DNA of 64,000 bases from NCBI GenBank assembly GCA_020832445.1, contig JAFIEO010000044.1, positions 50,319 through 114,318 of the forward strand. The letters are read 5' to 3'. This document shows, piece after piece, positions 44,423-53,740 of this stretch. The notes below the pieces were generated by a model, which ran no database searches, was not told the DNA's origin, and worked only from the letters and a program-made list of their open reading frames with translations. This stretch comes from Paracoccaceae bacterium (GTDB taxonomy: Bacteria; Pseudomonadota; Alphaproteobacteria; Rhodobacterales; Rhodobacteraceae). The first letter of the stretch is position 1, and each line of letters begins with the position of its first letter. A program made the translations under genes and the position numbers.

Positions 44423-45313
44423 ATGCGAATTTTCTTTACCGGCGGCTCCGGCAAGGCGGGCAAACATGCCGTATCCTGGTTGCTTGATCAGGGGCACAGG
44501 GTGCTGAACGCCGATCTGGTGCCGCTGGACGATCCACGCGTGGATAACCTTAGGGTGGATCTGACAGATATCGGGCAGGTGTATTCCGCGATGTCGGGGC
44601 TGGCCGGGCTGGATGAACTGGATGATCCCGCAGGGGCACCGCGTTTTGATGCCGTGGTGCATTTTGCAGCGATCCCGCGCATTCTGATCGGACCGGATTC
44701 CGAAGTGTTTCGCGTGAACACCCTAAGCACCTATAATGTGATCGAAGCGGCTGTGAAGCTGGGCATCCGCAAGGTTGTTTTTGCATCATCAGAAACGACC
44801 TACGGGGTTTGCTTTGCACATGGCGAACAGCGGCCAGAGTATTTGCCGGTGGATGAAGCCCACCCCACCGTCCCGCATGACAGCTACGCCATGTCGAAAG
44901 TCGCAAATGAGGTGACGGCGCGGTCCTTTCAGGCGCGAACAGGGATCGACATTTACGGGCTGCGCATCAACAACGTGATTGAGCCGCATGAATATGCCGA
45001 TATGTTTCCTGCCTTTGTTCAGGACGCGGCACTGCGCCGTCGCAATATCTTTGGCTATATCGACGCGCGTGATCTGGGCCATATGGTTGAGTGTTGCCTG
45101 CGCACCGACGGGCTGGGTTATCAGGTGTTCAACGTGGCAAATGCCGACACATCTGTTGATATTCCGGCGGCTGAAATCATTGCGCGCTTTTACCCCGATG
45201 TGCCCCTGCGCCGCGACATTTCGGGGCATGAGACATTTTATGCAATCGACAAGGCCCGCGAACTTGTGGGCTTTGCCCCCAAGCATGGCTGGCGCGACAA
45301 GGTTTCGAAATAG
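44423..45313 (+). CDS. NAD-dependent epimerase/dehydratase (extended SDR)
   Basis: 296 residues. Rossmann motif TGGSGKAG at 6-13, the catalytic Ser and Tyr-x-x-x-Lys (SSETTYG, then YAMSK near residue 154), and INNVIEPHEY at about 190-199. Typical of nucleotide-sugar epimerases and uronate dehydrogenase-like enzymes. It follows the TRAP genes by 91 bases on the same strand and may act on the imported compound. No further assignment possible. Confidence 0.88.
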   Translation: MRIFFTGGSGKAGKHAVSWLLDQGHRVLNADLVPLDDPRVDNLRVDLTDIGQVYSAMSGLAGLDELDDPAGAPRFDAVVHFAAIPRILIGPDSEVFRVNTLSTYNVIEAAVKLGIRKVVFASSETTYGVCFAHGEQRPEYLPVDEAHPTVPHDSYAMSKVANEVTARSFQARTGIDIYGLRINNVIEPHEYADMFPAFVQDAALRRRNIFGYIDARDLGHMVECCLRTDGLGYQVFNVANADTSVDIPAAEIIARFYPDVPLRRDISGHETFYAIDKARELVGFAPKHGWRDKVSK

Positions 45314-45371
45314 CAGGGATTGCGGGGGCGCCGCTACCCGCGAAGATGCGGCAGTGTCCGGCGGCAAGGCG

Positions 45372-47888
45372 TCACGCGCGTCCACGGCCTGCGACTGCCG
45401 CAATCTGGGCCATTAGACCGGCCTTGTTCAGCGGCTTGGCGATACATGCTGTGAAACCGGCGGCGCGATATCCTTCGACCTGATGGTGCATCACATTCGC
45501 GGTGAATGCGATTGCGCGGGGGCGTGGCCTGTCGCTGGCATCTGAAATGCGGATCATCTCGGCCAGTGCTGACGGGCCATCCATGACCGGCATCGATATA
45601 TCCAGCAGCACCGCATCAAATTCGCCCCCGGCCCATGCGTCGACGGCCTGCGCGCCATTGTCCACTGTGGTGATTGCTACGCCAGTGTCGCCCAGTAGCG
45701 CCTGCAATACCAACTGGTTGGTGCGCATGTCATCCGCGACAAGCAGCCGAAGTCCCGACAGATCGACGGTTGGGGTCTGTTGTGCAACCGGGGCTTCGTC
45801 GGATACTGGCAGGGGCAGTTTCAGGTGAATGGCTGTTCCTTCGTCCAGGACCGAATGGACTGAAATCGTGCCATTCATCAGGGTCATCAGGCGCTGAACG
45901 ATGGACATGCCCAACCCTGTGCCCCCAAACCGGCGTGTGATTGACCCGTCAGCCTGCATGAAATCCTCGAATATGAATTCTTGCTGCTCTGCGGTCATGC
46001 CGATGCCGGTGTCACGCACTTCGATTTCTACAGGGGCGTCGCGCGTATTGCGCAAGGTGATGGTGATTTCACCTTGATCGGTAAACTTGATTGCGTTGCT
46101 CAGAAGGTTGTGGATCACCTGCCGCACCCTGTGCGGATCACCCCGGCGCATCACTGTTTCCCCGCCTTCCGCCGCGATATGCACACGAAGCCCCTTCTCG
46201 GCGCAGCGGGGGCTGTGTACCGCGACGACTTGATTGACCACGTCTTCCGGGTCGAAATGCGTGTCATCCAGAAGCATCTTGCCAGCCTCGATCTTCGAGA
46301 TATCGAGGATGTCGTTCAGAATTTGCAACAAGCCTTCGCCACTGTCGTGGATTGTCTTGGCCATTTGCCGGTGCGCGGGATCCCGCAACACTTCGCGCAG
46401 GGCCTCTGCCATGCCAAGAACGCCGTTCAGTGGCGTTCGTATTTCGTGACTCATATTGGCAAGGAACATGGTTTTGATACGGTTCGATTCCTCGGCGGCC
46501 GCGCGGGCAAGCTGCATTTCCGTCACATCCATCCCCGCGCCCCGATAGCCCGCAAACTGGCCTTGCGCATCAAAGATCGGAGAGCCGGACACCTGAACCC
46601 ACAATACGCGACCCTTCGCGGTGACCATGCGGTGTGCGAACCCGGAAAATGGTTCCCGCCGCGCAACGCGTGCGGCCAGCGTATCCCAATCGGCGCTTTG
46701 CAGCGCTTCGGTGTTATCGGCAAAAATTTCTGCACGGGTATGGCCCAGCACAGTGTCGGCGGGCAGTTCCGTCAGCCTAAGGAATGTGTCCGACACATGG
46801 GTGAAACGCAGGTCTGCGTCAACTTCCCACACCCAGGACCGGCTGATATCGGCCACATCCTGAAAACGGTTGGTCACGTCCTGTTGTTGTTGCAGGCTGT
46901 ATCGCAACTGCGCTTCTGTTTCTTGCTGGAAAATGCGCGCGGCTTCACGTTCCTGCATCTGGCGGTGCAGGATATTATTGGCGGATTTCAGTTCACGAAT
47001 GGCGTATTGGCGCGTCTCCATCAGGCGACCCATCTGGATGCTTGGCCCCAGAATCAACACCGCGGCCAGAAACAGCAGCGCGCGCGTGGTCCAGATCTGG
47101 GGCGGTTGCGTTTGCCAGCCGCCATGCGGCAAGGCCGCAATCTGCCACGACCCTGTTGGAAGTTGCACATATGTTATCACCGGATCATCTTCGGGGGCGA
47201 CTGCGGGGCCATAAAACGCAGGCCCTTGCGCGCCGGTTGCGTCGCGGCCCCTCAGCGTCAGGGCAAAGGGCAGATCGCTGACCAGCCCGGCTTGCTGATA
47301 CAGCACATCCACATCCATGACCGCCGACACCAGCCCCCAGAATTCGGATGTGCCATCCTCGCGCGGCAGAAATACCGGAAAGCGGCCAATAAACCCTTGC
47401 CCGCCCTGTAGCAGATCAACCGGTCCGGCCAGCACGAGTTTACCCAGATCCCGCGCACGCAGCGCGGCTTCGCGTTGGTCGGGATGGCGTGTGTAATCCA
47501 GACCAATCGCTTGTTCGTTGCCCGCAACCGGATACATCATCTGTATGACCATATCGGGCGCGGCACCCAGATTGCGCAGCACCTGCTGGTCTTCGATCAA
47601 CCTGCTGGCCAGTTCTGCAAAGCGCGTCTGGTCCATGTCGGGTTCGGTTGCGATTGCGGCAATCAATCCGCGGACAAGCTGGATCGTGCCGTTTACCGTG
47701 CCTTCCAGATCGGCACGCAATACCGCAGTCTGTGCCAGAATCAAATTGCGCTGATCCTGAATGTAAGTGTTGCGGGACTGTGTTTCTGCTGCAATCCAAC
47801 CCGCGATCACAACCATAAACGCCAGCAGGGCCGGCAGGTTGGTCTTGCGTAGCACCGCATGACGAGCGCGCCCGAACCCCGGCTTCAT
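45372..47888 (-). CDS. Hybrid sensor histidine kinase (periplasmic sensor, PAS, HisKA, HATPase, REC)
   Basis: 838 residues. Order: membrane helix 1 (about 17-35), a periplasmic CHASE-like sensing domain to about 265, helix 2 (about 268-286), a short coiled coil, PAS (about 335-460), HisKA with the phospho-His in MSHEIRTPLNGVLG, the ATPase with NLLSNAIKF, DTGIGM and GGTGLGMSIV, and a receiver domain with LLVADD and the phospho-Asp in VLLDISMPVMDG. No response regulator or Hpt gene is adjacent, so its output partner is elsewhere. It converges with the epimerase gene. Confidence 0.92.
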   Translation of the reverse strand: MKPGFGRARHAVLRKTNLPALLAFMVVIAGWIAAETQSRNTYIQDQRNLILAQTAVLRADLEGTVNGTIQLVRGLIAAIATEPDMDQTRFAELASRLIEDQQVLRNLGAAPDMVIQMMYPVAGNEQAIGLDYTRHPDQREAALRARDLGKLVLAGPVDLLQGGQGFIGRFPVFLPREDGTSEFWGLVSAVMDVDVLYQQAGLVSDLPFALTLRGRDATGAQGPAFYGPAVAPEDDPVITYVQLPTGSWQIAALPHGGWQTQPPQIWTTRALLFLAAVLILGPSIQMGRLMETRQYAIRELKSANNILHRQMQEREAARIFQQETEAQLRYSLQQQQDVTNRFQDVADISRSWVWEVDADLRFTHVSDTFLRLTELPADTVLGHTRAEIFADNTEALQSADWDTLAARVARREPFSGFAHRMVTAKGRVLWVQVSGSPIFDAQGQFAGYRGAGMDVTEMQLARAAAEESNRIKTMFLANMSHEIRTPLNGVLGMAEALREVLRDPAHRQMAKTIHDSGEGLLQILNDILDISKIEAGKMLLDDTHFDPEDVVNQVVAVHSPRCAEKGLRVHIAAEGGETVMRRGDPHRVRQVIHNLLSNAIKFTDQGEITITLRNTRDAPVEIEVRDTGIGMTAEQQEFIFEDFMQADGSITRRFGGTGLGMSIVQRLMTLMNGTISVHSVLDEGTAIHLKLPLPVSDEAPVAQQTPTVDLSGLRLLVADDMRTNQLVLQALLGDTGVAITTVDNGAQAVDAWAGGEFDAVLLDISMPVMDGPSALAEMIRISDASDRPRPRAIAFTANVMHHQVEGYRAAGFTACIAKPLNKAGLMAQIAAVAGRGRA

Positions 47889-48125
47889 CGTGGTGACCGC
47901 GAGATGCTGATGGGCGCTTCGGAAATCACGGATTTTCCTTTTCGAGTTATAGATATGTTGCCTAAATTTCGTATTGCAGACCCGCCCAATTTGCGATGAT
48001 TTCCTTGCCAGAGAAATAATTTTTTTCAGCTTAGGCAGAAACTTTCACATTTCGACATTCAAAACATCGCCACCCTAACACAGTGCCGCAGGTTTGGCCT
48101 TAGGTGGTTTGGACCAAACGCAGCG

Positions 48126-49076
48126 TCATGCGCCAGCGTGTTTCTGAACCTTGTCAGCGGGGTGCGGTCCCGTCGCGGCGGCAAGCACGCGTTGCATCGC
48201 TTCTGTCAGGTCGCGCGCCGGACCTAACTGGTCCAAAGGGCGCGCGGAAATCGCCAGAACGTCGAATGTCACTTCGGGGTGCAGATCGATCAGGCGCATG
48301 TCGTCCCCTGCCATAGCGCTGGCAGAAAAGCTGTCAATCACGACTGTGCGCCGCAATTGCTGTGCCAGCGGTACCATAACTTGAAGGGAATAGGCCACGA
48401 TCCGCCCTGCCGCCTGTGACGGTGCGCGCCCGCCCAGCCAGTTGTGATACAGCTTTCCCAAAGGCCGGTCATAGGGCACATCAATTCCCACCCCGTAATC
48501 GACGATATCCTGCGGCGTGATACATGCCATATCCGCGCCGGGGGCTTCTGGCGGGGCCATCATCACCAGTTTGCCCTGACCGATACGCACGGCGTGCAGA
48601 TCTGCGCAATCGACCATGCCGACGCAAAGTCCCAGATCGATCTGTCCTGCGCGAATGGCTGATAACTGCTCGATCGCGGTTTGCACCCATAAATTCAGAC
48701 TTAAATCAGGCATTTGTGCCATGATCCGTGCCACGGCATGTGGCAGGTGGTGGCGTGTCAGCATACCCACACAGCCCACAGATAGCTGCCTTTCGGCCCC
48801 GGTGCGAAACCGGTCTATGCGCTTGGACAATTCGCGCACGCCTTCGCTTAGAAACTTGCTTTGATGATACAGCCAGCCCGCTTCGTTGCTGGGGGTAATG
48901 CGCCCGTGATCCAGAATAAACAGGGTCATCCCCAGCGCGCGTTCCAGATCGCGCAGATGCTTGCTGACCGTCGGTTGAGAGATGGACAGCGCGCGCGCCG
49001 CCGCACTGAAAGAGCCATGCTCGTACACGGCACAGAAAACCTGCATGCGTTGTAGGGTAATCGCGCGATGATCCAT
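48126..49076 (-). CDS. LysR family regulator
   Basis: 316 residues from the ATG at 49076; a GTG at 49082 is in frame two codons earlier. The helix-turn-helix is FSAAARALSISQPTVSKHLRDL at about 23-44. It is divergent from the TRAP-aminoacylase operon, with tandem CTATAG repeats between, and is its likely regulator. Confidence 0.9.
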   Translation of the reverse strand: MDHRAITLQRMQVFCAVYEHGSFSAAARALSISQPTVSKHLRDLERALGMTLFILDHGRITPSNEAGWLYHQSKFLSEGVRELSKRIDRFRTGAERQLSVGCVGMLTRHHLPHAVARIMAQMPDLSLNLWVQTAIEQLSAIRAGQIDLGLCVGMVDCADLHAVRIGQGKLVMMAPPEAPGADMACITPQDIVDYGVGIDVPYDRPLGKLYHNWLGGRAPSQAAGRIVAYSLQVMVPLAQQLRRTVVIDSFSASAMAGDDMRLIDLHPEVTFDVLAISARPLDQLGPARDLTEAMQRVLAAATGPHPADKVQKHAGA

Positions 49077-49083
49077 ACCCACC

Positions 49084-49096
49084 CTATAGTCTATAG
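49084..49096. promoter_or_regulatory. Tandem CTATAG palindromes in LysR/TRAP divergent promoter
   Basis: CTATAG-T-CTATAG at 49084-49096 holds two copies of a self-complementary hexamer, directly upstream of the LysR start (49076) and 90 bases before dctM. It may be the LysR binding site or overlap the lysR promoter. Confidence 0.4.
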
Positions 49097-49185
49097 CTAT
49101 GGAAGCTGCAAAAACTTTTCATTTTATTATGGAAAATTTACCGCGATACTATTTCAAATGTTAAGTGAATACTGGGCCTGAATAT

Positions 49186-50469
49186 ATGCAAGCAGTTTTC
49201 GTGCTGGGTTTTTTGATGGTTGCCGTGATCGCTGGCGCGGCCATCGCCTATGCGGTTGGCGCGGCTGCAATCGTGACATTCATCGTGTCCGACAACACCC
49301 GCTACATGGCTGTTTTGCCGCAACGCCTGTTCAGCCAGCTGGATGTGTTCGCCTTTCTGGCGATGCCGCTGTTCATTCTGGCGGGCGATCTGATGAACCG
49401 CGGCGGGCTTGCCAAGGCGCTGATTGATTTTTCCATGTCGCTGGTGGGCCGGCTGAAGGGGGGCTTGGGGCATGTGAACATTCTGACCAGTGTTTTCTTT
49501 GCGGGCGTGTCGGGGTCTGCTGTGTCGGACGCGGCGGCCTTGGGCAATTCACTGGTGCCGGAAATGGAAAAGCGCGGCTATTCGCGTGATTATGCCGCCG
49601 CAATCACGGGCGCGTCGTCAATCATCGGGCCGATCATTCCACCCAGTTCCATCCTGATCTTCTATGGCGCGCTGATGGACACATCCATTGCGGCGCTGTT
49701 TGCTGCGGGCATTGTGCCGGGCTTGTTGCTTGCGGGCGTGCTGATGGCGATGAACGCGTTTTTCGCGTGGCGCGATGACCATCCTGGCGGGCGTGATGCG
49801 GAATTGCCTGCCGTGCTGCCATCTGCGCTGAAGGCGCTTCCGGCGCTGTTATTGCCGGTCATCATTCTGGGGGGCACGCTGTTTGGCATCATGACCCCGG
49901 CCGAGGCCGCAGGCGTGGCCGTTATGGCCGCGCTGCTGATCGGCATTGGGTATGGCCAGTTGGGCTGGCGTGAAGTGGGCGAAAGCCTGCACCGCACGGG
50001 TGTGTTGCTGGGCGCGCTGTTCATCATTCTATGTGCAATTTCGACCTTCAGTTATCTGGCAGCACTTATGCAATGGCCACAAGCGATTGCCGCCACGATT
50101 GAGGGCTGGGGCCTTGGTCCGCTGCAATATCTGATGCTGATCAACGTCATTTTCCTGCTGGCCGGTATGGTCATGGATGTGAAGGCGGCAGTTGCGCTAT
50201 TCGCGCCCATCTTCGTGCCCGTCGCGCTGGCGATGGGGATTGATCCTGTGCATCTGGGCATTGTGATCTGTTTCAACATCACCATCGGTTTGCTGTCGCC
50301 GCCGCTGGGGGGCGTGCTGCTGATCCTGGCCACTGTGGTCAAGATGGATTACTGGCGCCTGATCCGCGTGACGCTGCCGTTCTTTCTGGTCGAGCTGTGC
50401 GTGCTGATCGTTCTGACATTTGTTCCCGAAATCTCGCTGGCGTTGCCCAAGGCACTTGGGCTGCGCTGA
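49186..50469 (+). CDS. TRAP transporter large permease DctM
   Basis: 427 residues from the ATG at 49186; a GTG at 49165 is in frame. Landmarks: FFAGVSGSAVSDAAALG near residue 109, GYSRDYAAAITGASSIIGPIIPPS near residue 131, and LLSPPLGGVLLILAT near residue 372. It precedes its binding protein and small permease, giving the order dctM-dctP-dctQ, which is unusual since dctP normally leads. Confidence 0.94.
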   Translation: MQAVFVLGFLMVAVIAGAAIAYAVGAAAIVTFIVSDNTRYMAVLPQRLFSQLDVFAFLAMPLFILAGDLMNRGGLAKALIDFSMSLVGRLKGGLGHVNILTSVFFAGVSGSAVSDAAALGNSLVPEMEKRGYSRDYAAAITGASSIIGPIIPPSSILIFYGALMDTSIAALFAAGIVPGLLLAGVLMAMNAFFAWRDDHPGGRDAELPAVLPSALKALPALLLPVIILGGTLFGIMTPAEAAGVAVMAALLIGIGYGQLGWREVGESLHRTGVLLGALFIILCAISTFSYLAALMQWPQAIAATIEGWGLGPLQYLMLINVIFLLAGMVMDVKAAVALFAPIFVPVALAMGIDPVHLGIVICFNITIGLLSPPLGGVLLILATVVKMDYWRLIRVTLPFFLVELCVLIVLTFVPEISLALPKALGLR

Positions 50470-50497
50470 TCCGTTTCACAACCAAGAGGACTGAGAC

Positions 50498-51478
50498 ATG
50501 ACAAAGACACTTCTGGCCACGGGCCTTGGCTTCCTTCTGGCGACAACGTCGCTTTCGGCAACCGAAGTCAAGATTGCCATGAATGGCGTGAATGACCCTG
50601 TCACCAATGCCGAAGCTGCATTTGCCGCAGGCTTTGCCGAGGCGCTGGAAGGCACCGGGTTTGATGTCAATATTTTCCCGTCCGACACGCTGGGCAGCGA
50701 ACGCGAGCGTTTTGACCAGGTGGCCCAAGGGCTTTTGGAAATCAATCTGGCCACCGTGTCCACCACCTATGGCATGAGTCCCATGGTGCGCGGCGTGGCC
50801 CTGCCCTTCATGTTTGAGGACGGCGATGAATTCGACGCCGTGATCGCGCAATCCGATTTGCTGGATCAGATGAATGAACCGCTGGTGCGCAATGGCGTGC
50901 GTCTGGTGGGGTTCACCTATATCGGCATGCCCAATGGCATCCATAACCGCAGCCATGCGGTCACCAAGATGGAAGACCTGTCATCGCTGCGCCTGCGCGC
51001 ACTGAATGCCGAACAGTTGGCCTATATCGAAGCGCTTGGCGCATCGGGCACGATTGTGGCTTGGGCCGAAGTGGCAAATGCCATTCAGACCGGCATCGCA
51101 GACGGCTATATCAACCCGCCCAATTCGGCCATCCGCACCGGCCATACCGAATTCCTGCGCCATTTCACCCAGATCGCGGTCACGCCATCCACCCGCATCG
51201 TGCTGATGTCCGAAGACTGGTATGACATGCTGTCGGACGAGGAGAAAACCCAGATCGATGCCGCCATTGATGCAGGTGTCGCCGCAAACCGCGCCTGGAT
51301 CGAGGACTGGAGCAGCATCGTCACCGAACGTCACGTTGACGCGGGTGTCACCCTGTCCGAACTGGACGATGGCGAGCGCGAAAAGATGGTCGAGGCCACA
51401 CGCCCCACATGGGATGACGTGATGGAGGCAGACCATCTGGCGGCCTATCTGGACGCGCTGGACCTGGTGCGCAACTGA
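50498..51478 (+). CDS. TRAP transporter solute-binding protein DctP
   Basis: 326 residues. A signal peptide ends near LSA-TEV (about residue 21). DctP fold: NIFPSDTLGSERERFDQV near residue 59 and the ligand-carboxylate region LRLRALNAEQLAYIEALGAS at about residue 166. The LRLRA-type Arg-containing stretch is the usual carboxylate-binding strand. With an N-acyl-D-amino-acid deacylase downstream, an N-acyl amino acid is a sensible guess for the ligand, not shown by sequence. Its stop shares a base with the dctQ start. Confidence 0.92.
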   Translation: MTKTLLATGLGFLLATTSLSATEVKIAMNGVNDPVTNAEAAFAAGFAEALEGTGFDVNIFPSDTLGSERERFDQVAQGLLEINLATVSTTYGMSPMVRGVALPFMFEDGDEFDAVIAQSDLLDQMNEPLVRNGVRLVGFTYIGMPNGIHNRSHAVTKMEDLSSLRLRALNAEQLAYIEALGASGTIVAWAEVANAIQTGIADGYINPPNSAIRTGHTEFLRHFTQIAVTPSTRIVLMSEDWYDMLSDEEKTQIDAAIDAGVAANRAWIEDWSSIVTERHVDAGVTLSELDDGEREKMVEATRPTWDDVMEADHLAAYLDALDLVRN

Positions 51479-52026
51479 TGCAGATGGCCGGACGGATAGT
51501 CGTTGCGCTTAGCCGTGGCATTGACCGTCTGGCCAGTGCCTTGTCGATGATGTTCCTTGTGGTGCTGGTGGGGGCAGTCATGACGCAGGTGATTGCGCGT
51601 TATGTGCTGAACTCGCCGCCCGCATGGACAGAAGAACTGGCCCGCTACGCCATGATCTGGGCGGGGTTGATGGGGGCGACGCTGTCTTTCAAGCGCCGCT
51701 TTGATCCCGCCCTGATCGGGGCTGCCAGTGCGCAACGCTCGGCTGTGGTATCGGCGGTTACAGGGGCCATTCAGGGGCTGGCAGTGCTGATCTATCTGCT
51801 GCCAATCCTGTGGTTCAGCTTCTTTGGCCCCAATATGAACCCCGAACGCAGCTTTCTGGTGCGCCATTCGCGCATGACCGCCGAAACGCTGGGCTTTCCC
51901 ACGCTTCTGGTCGCAGTGGCTGTGCCGCTGATGGTGGTATTCATCCTTATCCATCTGCTGGCCCGCCCGTTTGAACGCGCAGCCCCCGATGCGGTCAGCG
52001 TTGAACAGGATCTGGCGAAAAGCTGA
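51478..52026 (+). CDS. TRAP transporter small permease DctQ
   Basis: 182 residues; start overlaps the dctP stop (TGATG). Four membrane helices, with RYVLNSPPAWTEELARYAMI as the conserved loop after helix 1. Partner of the DctM at 49186. Confidence 0.92.
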   Translation: MQMAGRIVVALSRGIDRLASALSMMFLVVLVGAVMTQVIARYVLNSPPAWTEELARYAMIWAGLMGATLSFKRRFDPALIGAASAQRSAVVSAVTGAIQGLAVLIYLLPILWFSFFGPNMNPERSFLVRHSRMTAETLGFPTLLVAVAVPLMVVFILIHLLARPFERAAPDAVSVEQDLAKS

Positions 52027-52064
52027 TTTTGCATGTTCCCACCCCTAAAATATCAGGACTTTCC

Positions 52065-53519
52065 ATGAAAGCGGATGTGATTTTCCGGAATGCAACGATT
52101 ATTGACGGCACCGGTGGCCCGTCATGGCAGGGTGATCTGGCCATCACCGATGACCGGATCACCGCAATGGGCCAACTGGCGCAGTATAGCGCGGGGGTGG
52201 CGCATGATTGCACCGGGCTGGCGCTGGCACCGGGGTTCATTGACCCGCATGTGCATCATGATGAAATCGTCCTGACCGACCCCGACATGGCCTGCATGGT
52301 GGGGCAGGGGGTGACGACCATCATCAACGGGAATTGCGGGTTTTCCATAGCACCCCTGCGCGCCGATGTGGCGTTGCCTGCCCCGCTGGACATTATCCTG
52401 TCGCCGGATGTGCCGCGCTTTGCCAGTTTTGCCGCCTACCGCGCGCATCTGGATGCAGCCCCGCCCGCGGTCAACACAGCATGCCTGATCGGGCATGGCA
52501 CGTTGCGCGTCAATGAATGCGCCGATCTGAACCGACCTGCCGACAAGGCTGAATTGCGCGCCATGGCCGCGTCACTGGATGCGGCGCTGGCGCACGGGGG
52601 GATCGGGCTGTCCACTGGCACATTCTACCCGCCCGCGCGCGCCGCCCCCACCGGGGAGCTGATTGAAATGGCCCGCATCGCGCAGGCGCATGGCAAACTG
52701 TATGTCACCCATATGCGCGATGAAGGCGACCGCGTGATCGACGCGCTGAATGAAACGCTGCATATCGGGCGCGCGGCCTGTTGCGGGGTGCATGTGTCGC
52801 ACCACAAATGCGCAGGGTTGGCCAATCACGGCCTGTCCGAAGTCACCTTGGCGATGATTGAAACAGCCCGCGCGCATCAGGATGTGGGGCTGGACACGAC
52901 GCCTTGGACCGCATCATCCACCATGCTCAATTCCGGGCGGCACAAACAGGCGCAGCGCGTGATGGTGGCCGATTCCGTGCCATATCCCGACATGGCAGGC
53001 CGCGATCTGGCCGATATCGCGCGCGACTGGGGCGTTGATCTGGACACCGCCATGGAACGGCTGCTGCCCGCAACCGGTATTTTCTTTCTGATGGCCGAAA
53101 CCGACGTGCGGCGCATTTTGCAGTATCCCCATACGATGATCTGCTCGGACGGGATCGGGCGGGGCAAGCACCCGCACCCGCGTGTCTGGGGCACATTTCC
53201 GCGTGTTCTGGGGCATTATGCGCGGGATGAGGGGGTTTTCACGCTTGAAGAAGCGGTCAAGCGCATGACCTCCATGCCTGCCGACCGGTTCGGGTTGACA
53301 GGTCGCGGGCGTCTGGCGCTTGGGCATTATGCGGATCTGGTGGTATTTGATCCCGCGCGCATTGCCGCAGGGGCCAGCTATGAAGACCCCAAGCGCCCCG
53401 CGATTGGCTTGCAGCAAACATGGGTGAATGGCCGCTGCGTCTGGCGCGATGAAACCCCCACCGGCGCAAGGCCGGGCAAAACGCTTGATCGCAATGAAGG
53501 GACTGTTGCGATCGCATAA
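52065..53519 (+). CDS. N-acyl-D-amino-acid deacylase (D-aminoacylase family amidohydrolase)
   Basis: 484 residues from the ATG at 52065 with AGGA 7 bases upstream. Amidohydrolase superfamily: metal-binding His pair in DPHVHHDE near residue 61, the Cys ligand in NGNCGFS near residue 90, GLSTGTFYPP near residue 183, HMRDEGDRV near residue 217, a His in VSHHKCAG near residue 246 and the catalytic Asp in CSDGIGRGKH near residue 363. It would release D-amino acids from N-acyl derivatives in the cytoplasm. It ends the TRAP operon by 39 bases, so the importer probably supplies its substrate. Confidence 0.88.
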   Translation: MKADVIFRNATIIDGTGGPSWQGDLAITDDRITAMGQLAQYSAGVAHDCTGLALAPGFIDPHVHHDEIVLTDPDMACMVGQGVTTIINGNCGFSIAPLRADVALPAPLDIILSPDVPRFASFAAYRAHLDAAPPAVNTACLIGHGTLRVNECADLNRPADKAELRAMAASLDAALAHGGIGLSTGTFYPPARAAPTGELIEMARIAQAHGKLYVTHMRDEGDRVIDALNETLHIGRAACCGVHVSHHKCAGLANHGLSEVTLAMIETARAHQDVGLDTTPWTASSTMLNSGRHKQAQRVMVADSVPYPDMAGRDLADIARDWGVDLDTAMERLLPATGIFFLMAETDVRRILQYPHTMICSDGIGRGKHPHPRVWGTFPRVLGHYARDEGVFTLEEAVKRMTSMPADRFGLTGRGRLALGHYADLVVFDPARIAAGASYEDPKRPAIGLQQTWVNGRCVWRDETPTGARPGKTLDRNEGTVAIA

Positions 53520-53740
53520 GAACCCCACCTTGTTGCGTGGACATACCCACCGGTGACCCTGCTGTGATTTGGGGGCGCGACGGCGGGGTGAACGGTGGCC
53601 ATATGGCCCTTGCATCCGCAAGGCGCAGGCTTGTGTGTCAAGAAATGCGCCCAAGCCCTTGCGGGATGCCCCCCGTTTCGCGAGAATGCCTGCACAGCGC
53701 CGCTTTTTTGGGCGAAACACCGTGACAACAGGCATATGAC

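Noticed and set aside
45981..47411. 476-residue plus-strand open frame
   Set aside because: Antisense to the sensor kinase, whose domains are unmistakable; no start signal.
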